A DNA stretch of 35,787 nt, from NCBI GenBank assembly GCA_025529335.1, contig JAMYHX010000452.1, forward strand, positions 1-35,787. Direction: 5' to 3'. This DNA comes from Rhizopus sp. PT2906 (Eukaryota > Mucoromycota > Mucoromycetes > Mucorales > Rhizopodaceae). Positions 30,774 to 35,787 of the stretch are shown piece after piece. Every line of letters begins with the position of its first letter. Within the stretch, counting starts at the first letter, position 1. The translations under genes were made by a program, and so were the position numbers. Below the pieces are notes generated by a model. The model was not told the DNA's origin. It searched no databases and worked only from the letters and a program-made list of their open reading frames with translations.

Positions 30774-31440
30774 CTAATTTCCTTGATCTTGTTGACCTCT
30801 TAATAAAGCAACTGGTCGAGAGCGAATGTTGAAATTGGAGCGTATATATTCAATCAGTACACTTTTAATGTTGGTTGCTGCGTTTACATCTCGTTGCCAA
30901 TACTTATAAAAATACAGATTAGATAGTAAGTCAACCCAAGAAATGAAAACTTACCAGATCATTGTTTCTATTCACTGGACATTGATTACACAGCTTCAGC
31001 GGATAGATAATATTGTTTTGACGTACAACTCTAATTTCTGGACATCAACTACTCCAATGAAGAATACGGCCTTCTTCATCAGGACACTTTCTTCTAGACC
31101 TATTTTCAACACCGTTTATTCTATGCTTTTTTTTGTTATGGTCGCAGGTGTTTAGTTCAGAAGTTCTCTCGACGGGCTCTTTAATATAGCGTGGGGTGAC
31201 CCACTGAACACCATGCTTTACCAAGCTATCGTCGACATTTTTTCTCCACTCAAAGATGGGTACAGTAATTTTTTCGAGGATCTCAGTAAGAGTTGATATG
31301 CATTGGTTTATTAAGATAAATTTACGCGAGTTCCTTTTTTTTTTCTATTGATTTTTATTGATTTTTTCGACGAACTTCAAGTCAGAGATGTGATCCGGAT
31401 CGAATAATATTCATCGACAGCATAAAATGTTGGGACATAA
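30774..31440 (-). pseudogene. Fanzor/TnpB-like nuclease C-terminal relic D
   Basis: Read on the minus strand, YAVDEYYSIRITSLT (about 31425-31380) resembles the VDEY-TS motif before the zinc ribbon. A frame from 31320 gives ILEKITVPIFEWRKNVDD, then a CDHNKKKHRINGVENRSRRK patch and, after a TGA, NIIYPLKLCNQCPVNRNNDL. A clean 52-nt intron (30954-30903, GTAAG...ATAAG) joins this to YWQRDVNAATNIKSVLIEYI, and the frame ends with a normal TAG at 30774-30776. WQRDVNAATN is the last RuvC motif of TnpB-like proteins. LKLCNQCPVNRN closely resembles LKVCSHCSVGNR in relic A, so both are the same subfamily. The upstream two thirds of the protein, including RuvC-I, are missing, and an in-frame TGA precedes the Cys pair. 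Confidence 0.57.
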
Positions 31441-31656
31441 GGGCATGCACATAATACAGTCACACTTATTCCGTAAGACTAATAAAAGCTAATGCTCACA
31501 AATAGAATCATTTCTGTATTGCGCTTATATGAAGGATAAAATACTTGAACTTTTCAAAAAAAAAAAAAAGAGAAGGGGAATACTGAGTTCCTTGCGAGTA
31601 GAAAAAAGGTCGGTCTTTTTGAGCCAATCAATTTTGCATTCATTCAGTTACACGCA

Positions 31657-31678
31657 CTCTCTCTCTCTCTCTCTCTCT
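31657..31678. repeat. (CT)n microsatellite before the Mpv17-like start
   Basis: About eleven CT units ending nine bases before the ATG at 31687, within the leader. A complementary GA-rich run lies at 31843-31865 in the first intron region. Confidence 0.9.
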
Positions 31679-31686
31679 TTTTCTTT

Positions 31687-32499
31687 ATGTTTATCGCGTA
31701 TCACAAGGCACTCACTAAATATCCAATTCTAGTACAGAGTTTATCAACCGGTAATAGTAGGATACCCCCTTCTTGCTCTTTACTCATAGTCATGTTTAGC
31801 TGTTTTATTTGGTACAGGTAAAAAAAGAAAGAGGCAGACTAGGTGAGAGAGGGAGAGAGAGAGAGGAATGAGCTCTTTTATATGCAAATAGGCGATGTCA
31901 TTGCACAACAAGTGATTGAAAAAAGAGGTTGGACCGAGCACGACCTTATGCGTACGACTAGAATGACAGTATTTGGTGGCATTTTTGCTGGACCTATCTT
32001 GAGCAACTGGTACAGATTCATCGACAAAAGAGTAACCACACAATCACCATCCAAAGGTATCTTTTGTTAAAAGTTAAAAAATGAGAAACTAACCTTTTGT
32101 TGTATAGCCTTGTTTTACAAGGTTGCTTGCGATCAATTTATATTTGCTCCTTTTTTCATTGGAGGTAAATGGAATATATGCATAAGCTTGTTTTGACACA
32201 CACTGTTATAGCCTTTTTCGTGGGTCAAGGGTTATTTGAAGGAAAGTCAATAACAAAAATACAGGAAAAGTTATATAATGGATATACGACAGCCCTTATT
32301 GGTAATTATAAGGTAAATGATATAAATAGGGTCGAGTTTATTGGTTTTTTTTTGACATTATATATAAAAGATATGGCCAGCTGTTCAAATATTTAATTTT
32401 TATTTTACGCCGTTAAACTATCGCTTGATGGTTACAAACATTGTCGCTTTAGGATGGAATTCATATCTATCCACTATTAATCAAAGAAGTGATCATTAA
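31687..32499 (+). CDS. Mpv17/PMP22-family membrane protein
   Basis: Clear parts: exon 31687-31750 (MFIAYHKALTKYPILVQSLS), a second coding block ending at 32056 (GDVIAQQVIEKRGWTEHDLM, RMTVFGGIFAGPILSNWYRF), then 32108-32164, 32212-32312 and 32371-32499. They carry VACDQFIFAPFFIGAFFVGQ, IGNYKIWPAVQIFNFYFTPL and VALGWNSYLS, the Mpv17/PMP22 signature, with four membrane segments. Family members sit in the inner mitochondrial or peroxisomal membrane (yeast Sym1). How exon 1 joins the second block is unresolved. No single GT-AG intron between 31751 and about 31891 gives the expected seven residues before GD; a small extra exon near 31790-31802 is possible. The stop overlaps that of the convergent chromatin gene in TTAA. 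Confidence 0.82.
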
Positions 32500-35259
32500 G
32501 CTATATTCGTGATACCAGCTCCATCAATTTCAGGAACCCCCACTTTGATATTCTTGTAATGAATAACCCCTCTAGCCTTCACCTAAACAAATGATTAGCA
32601 AAAAAAAAAGATAAAAGCAATATAATAAAATACCTTTCCACCTAAAAGACAAATACAAGTGCCGCCTGGAGCAGTAACACCCTTTAATGCATTTCGTGCT
32701 GCATCTGTGTCAACGATTGGTTTTACTCTGTTTTCACAGATGGGACAGGAGTATTTGGCTGATTCATCGTCGCAGAGCATTTGATATCGCGCAGGAGACA
32801 ACGATTCATCACATCGTGTATGCACCCAGTGATCGCACGTATCACAAGCAACCATCTCGTTATCCTCTTCGTCATTTTCTTCTTCTGAATAGGTCTTTAG
32901 ACAGACAGGACAGAATCTGTCTTCGTTAAAGTTAGTAATGCAGGATCGACAATAGGTTGCAAGATACACTGGATATTTGTGTTTGTCATCTTTAGGTGCC
33001 GTCGCATGCGTATACTGACACTCGTCCTTCATGCCTTGCTCGCTACAGCCATGACATTTAGCACACAACTGACATAGCCACTCTCCTAGTGTATAAGTAT
33101 TAATCATACGTACATCTATCCATTCTTTTTTTTTTTTCTTTTACCTTCGGGTATATGTTCAACCTTTGGCGTGCAGCATCCTGTATGCCAGCCTCTGTCA
33201 CAGCCATCACAAATCATCAATGTGGATTCATCGCCTACAGTCTTACAAACAGCACATATCTTACATTCTGGACAGAGCCATGCGTATGATTCCACGGCAG
33301 CGACTTGTTTGGGCGTGGTTAAATTAGCACATATTGGGTGGTACTTTCTTGTACAGTTTGAACATTTCACTAATGTCTCTGGGTCTGTTATGCGTTCTTT
33401 TTTCGCTGTTGTGTACAGCGTATCTGCTGCAGCGACTTGGTGACAATCTGTACACGTGTTACCTAAATAATTGGCTGCTGGAGGAGGAGGAGCTTTTGCA
33501 GTTTCTGCCATTGATTTTGGCGCATTTGAATGTAACTGACAGAACTGGCCAGGATGATTTACAGGACGTCCGCATGTCTGTGTTAATGAAATTTTGAAGG
33601 AACATGCACCTGCGGGTTGTTGCATAGGTTGCTGAGGTTGTTGAGGTATTGGCTGCTGCATCTATATAGATTGTTTAGCACGTAACAAAAATTAGTGGTA
33701 AACTAGCTTACGTTCATAGCAGGCGCCGGTTGTGCAGTCGTTATCCTTTGTTGTTGTTGTTGTTGTTGTTGTTGCTGTGGATGTGGTTGGGCATTAGGTG
33801 GGATATAGACATTAGGCGTAGGCCTTGCGGGAGCTGGTTGTCTTCGAGGATCTGCAAACTGGTTCACTGTATGATAGACCACACCGAGATAATATTGCTG
33901 TGCTGACAACGACTGTGCTGTATCAAATATGATGCTGGGTTCAGGTATTTTCGGTATTGGATAATTAAAGCGTGCCTGATGTCTACATACAAAAAAAAAG
34001 TTAATCGAATTTCACTATAAAAAGAGACATAAGTTTACATTGGGAAAGCATATTGAAATTGTCCATCCATGATTGCCAAAGGATAGTTTTCATCAGCATC
34101 CTCTTTAATGGATGCAATAGGTGGTTTTTCTTGTAGCACATTACTAACATTATTTCGTTCTTCTTCAGGCAAAGTCTTCAACGCTTCATCTAGGTTATAA
34201 TCCAATATATCTTTACCCACTCCACGAAAGCCCGCATGTTTGTCATCTGAAACTGATCTATATTCAATTACACTTTCTTGATTATAGTCCTTGTTTTTGA
34301 TAAATTCAAATCGACATGACCGTGGTTGATATCCCAGTGGTACTTGGTTTACATCAGAATGAATATCATAAAATGATGATCTTGTCGTACGTCGTTCTTG
34401 CAACTGAGCATTAAATCCTCTCGTTGCCAAAGCGGCATGATATATCCAATTTCTATTATCCAATGCTGCTTCATTAAAGTGATATTCATGGTGGCCGACT
34501 GCACTCATTTCATTCGCTTCGTCTAGTGGCTGATGGTTATCTTCTTCCATTTCTTGTCTATTTTCAAAATAGTCATCCACCACGCGTTTTCCATTCTTTA
34601 CAATCTTGGATCCAAATCGCTTGAACACTGAGCGAGCTGTTACTACTGCTACTTCTCTACCCTTAAACCAAGCTACTAACAATCCCATTTTCACTAGCAT
34701 GTTCTTTTCCTCTTCACTAATTCGTACGCGTTTCAACGTTGGATTTCTTTGAAAGAATAAATAGCTGTCACGATATCCCAACAGTTTTGAAGGGTCCATA
34801 GCCAACATAAGCTCTTGGTCACCGTATTCTGGCAGTTTAAACGTTGGTACTTTATATTCACGACCTATTTTTCTTGTTATACATAACGAGACAACACATA
34901 AAGTATACGTTTTTTTTACCACCAAGTAATTTGCCATTTTTGTCAATCTTGGTTTCTCCTACTTCATCATTTTCTGAAAGCTCATCCTCATTTTCTTGTT
35001 CCAACTTTAAGGGGCTTTTTTCGCGTCGACGTTTTGCATCATAATCTAATGTTTCAACGAATTATTATAAATCAAACAGAAAAAAAAAACCAGTTTTTTA
35101 CCTGTGCTACTGGCTCTTGAGCTGAGTCTTTTAGGTGAAGCAGGTGGTGATGTAGCAGGCGGTCTTCCTCTTTTACGCTTCACTTCTACTTTATATATAA
35201 ATCTGGTTGAGCAACTTATTTCTCTTTTTTTTATGCTACATTGTACCTTTGGGTGACAT
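32496..35259 (-). CDS. Rsc7/Swp82-type chromatin-remodelling subunit fused to PHD fingers
   Basis: Minus-strand exons 35259-35247, 35188-35102, 35045-34920, 34864-34039, 33982-33712, 33661-33145, 33085-32634 and 32582-32496 are all phase-consistent, giving about 792 aa. An AT-hook-like KRKRGRPPAT comes first (about 8-17). The CRC domain (Rsc7/Swp82, about 75-190) has GREYKVPTFKLPEYGDQELM, LGYRDSYLFFQRNPTLKRV and VTARSVFKRFGSKIV. A Gln/Pro-rich linker with poly-Gln is near 410-460. Two adjacent PHD fingers (about 508-630) read CSNCTRKYHPICANL, WLCPECKICAVCK and MICDGCDRGWHTGC, like the double PHD of BAF45/DPF. A third PHD-like module follows (VACDTCDHWVHTRCDESLSP, to about 760). It is likely a nuclear SWI/SNF- or RSC-class subunit that reads histone tails. 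The 13-nt first exon is the least certain part. Confidence 0.88.
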
Positions 35260-35733
35260 TTATTATTTAATATAGAAAAGAAAAATATCCAGCGTTTTCA
35301 GCAGCAATTGTTCAAACAGAAAGAATGCCAAAAACAGTCACAAGTCAGAGATTATAATATTTCCACTTCAGCTTCGACTAAAGCGACAACTAAATTCAAC
35401 CAATAAAAAATCAAATCCCGCTTATTGGACAATGTTAAAACTGCAAATTGAGATTTGAAAACTCGCTAAAATGAAAGTCAAAACCGCAAATTGGTACCGG
35501 AAGCACTGTATATTCATTATAAGCGAAGACTTACAGGCGTATTATTACTGCTTTTACCATAGCTTTTTTTATTTCTTACTTCTTGTTACTATTGAAACGC
35601 GTTAGCCAATAGAATAACACTTTGACTGTTATTGAACAGTACTATCCAATAGAAAGTCATTGATTGAATGGTCGACTGTGAACGCTTTGGAGTATTTCTG
35701 ATCTACCTCTTTGCTTTTTTTCTCCCTGTGAAG
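35260..35733. promoter_or_regulatory. Promoter-like region with CCAAT boxes and an MCB element
   Basis: No gene is seen. CCAAT or its complement occurs at 35400-35404, 35424-35428, 35490-35494, 35606-35610 and 35646-35650. ACGCGT (MluI cell-cycle box) is at 35597-35602. A near-repeat (AAAACTGCAAATTG / AAAACCGCAAATTG) occurs at about 35438-35495. It lies upstream of the minus-strand chromatin gene and possibly of a gene leaving the window to the right. Function is inferred only from motifs. Confidence 0.4.
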
Positions 35734-35787
35734 ATGCTTTGGTATTGGCTCTGTTCATCCTTTAGAGGACTGGACACGCTCTCTGTT
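35734..35787 (+). CDS. Possible 5' end of a gene leaving the window (unrecognised)
   Basis: An ATG at 35734 after a pyrimidine-rich leader (35703-35730) opens a frame of 18 codons (MLWYWLCSSFRGLDTLSV) to the window edge. The start context resembles those of the other genes here, and CCAAT/MCB sites lie upstream. There is too little sequence to identify it, and it may be chance. Confidence 0.2.
   Translation, partial: MLWYWLCSSFRGLDTLSV

Noticed and set aside
31843..32070. ORF beginning in the GA repeat as an independent start of the Mpv17-like protein
   Set aside because: The family N-terminus is encoded by the upstream exon 31687-31750; a start in a simple repeat is unlikely.

Overview
The window looks like nuclear DNA of an early-diverging fungus, most likely Mucoromycota (a Mucorales-type genome). 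It is AT-rich. The genes are split by many short introns (about 45-75 nt, mostly GTAAGT-like donors and TAG/CAG acceptors), and they sit close together between islands of decayed transposons. Product and exon calls come from reading the translations and splice signals by eye; no search was run. I see no rRNA, tRNA or CRISPR array.

Layout. 1-3180: a TnpB/Fanzor-like nuclease relic followed by a decayed Mutator-like (MULE) transposase. 3546-7496 (+): SMP/C2 tricalbin-like membrane-contact protein. 8007-9486 (+): mitochondrial sulfide:quinone oxidoreductase. 9686-10324 (+): glycine cleavage H protein. 10477-14211 (+): MIT-calpain of the PalB/Rim13/calpain-7 type. 14212-14707 (-): short oligosaccharyltransferase subunit (Swp1/ribophorin II C-terminal domain). 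14870-15860: Helitron N-terminal relic. 16123-16898: compact Fanzor/TnpB-like relic. 16978-18312 (-): bZIP factor. 19190-19590: probable MULE C-terminal scrap. 20158-20984 (+): steroid 5-alpha-reductase family protein. 20981-22018 (-): five-repeat Myb/SANT protein with a mitochondrial-looking N-terminus. 22147-23044: internally deleted MULE. 23564-26285: long, broken gene of a divergent TnpB/Fanzor-like family. 26732-27447 (+): Dap1/PGRMC cytochrome-b5-like protein. 27600-29196 (+): F-box/LRR protein ending in a CaaL box. 29441-30329 (-): Sec4/Rab8 GTPase. 30774-31440 (-): another Fanzor-like C-terminal relic. 31687-32499 (+): Mpv17/PMP22-family protein. 32496-35259 (-): Rsc7/Swp82 chromatin-remodelling subunit fused to PHD fingers. 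35260-35787: promoter-like DNA.

The thirteen apparently intact genes are ordinary housekeeping or regulatory genes and form no operon-like pathway; SQOR and the H protein are both mitochondrial but biochemically separate. Three points stand out. First, four separate relics of eukaryotic TnpB-like (Fanzor) nucleases of at least three kinds lie in 36 kb, beside three MULE relics and one Helitron relic. Second, all three tightly packed convergent gene pairs have touching or overlapping stop codons: TAA-TTA once, and a shared TTAA twice. Third, the chromatin gene joins a CRC (Rsc7/Swp82) domain to tandem PHD fingers.
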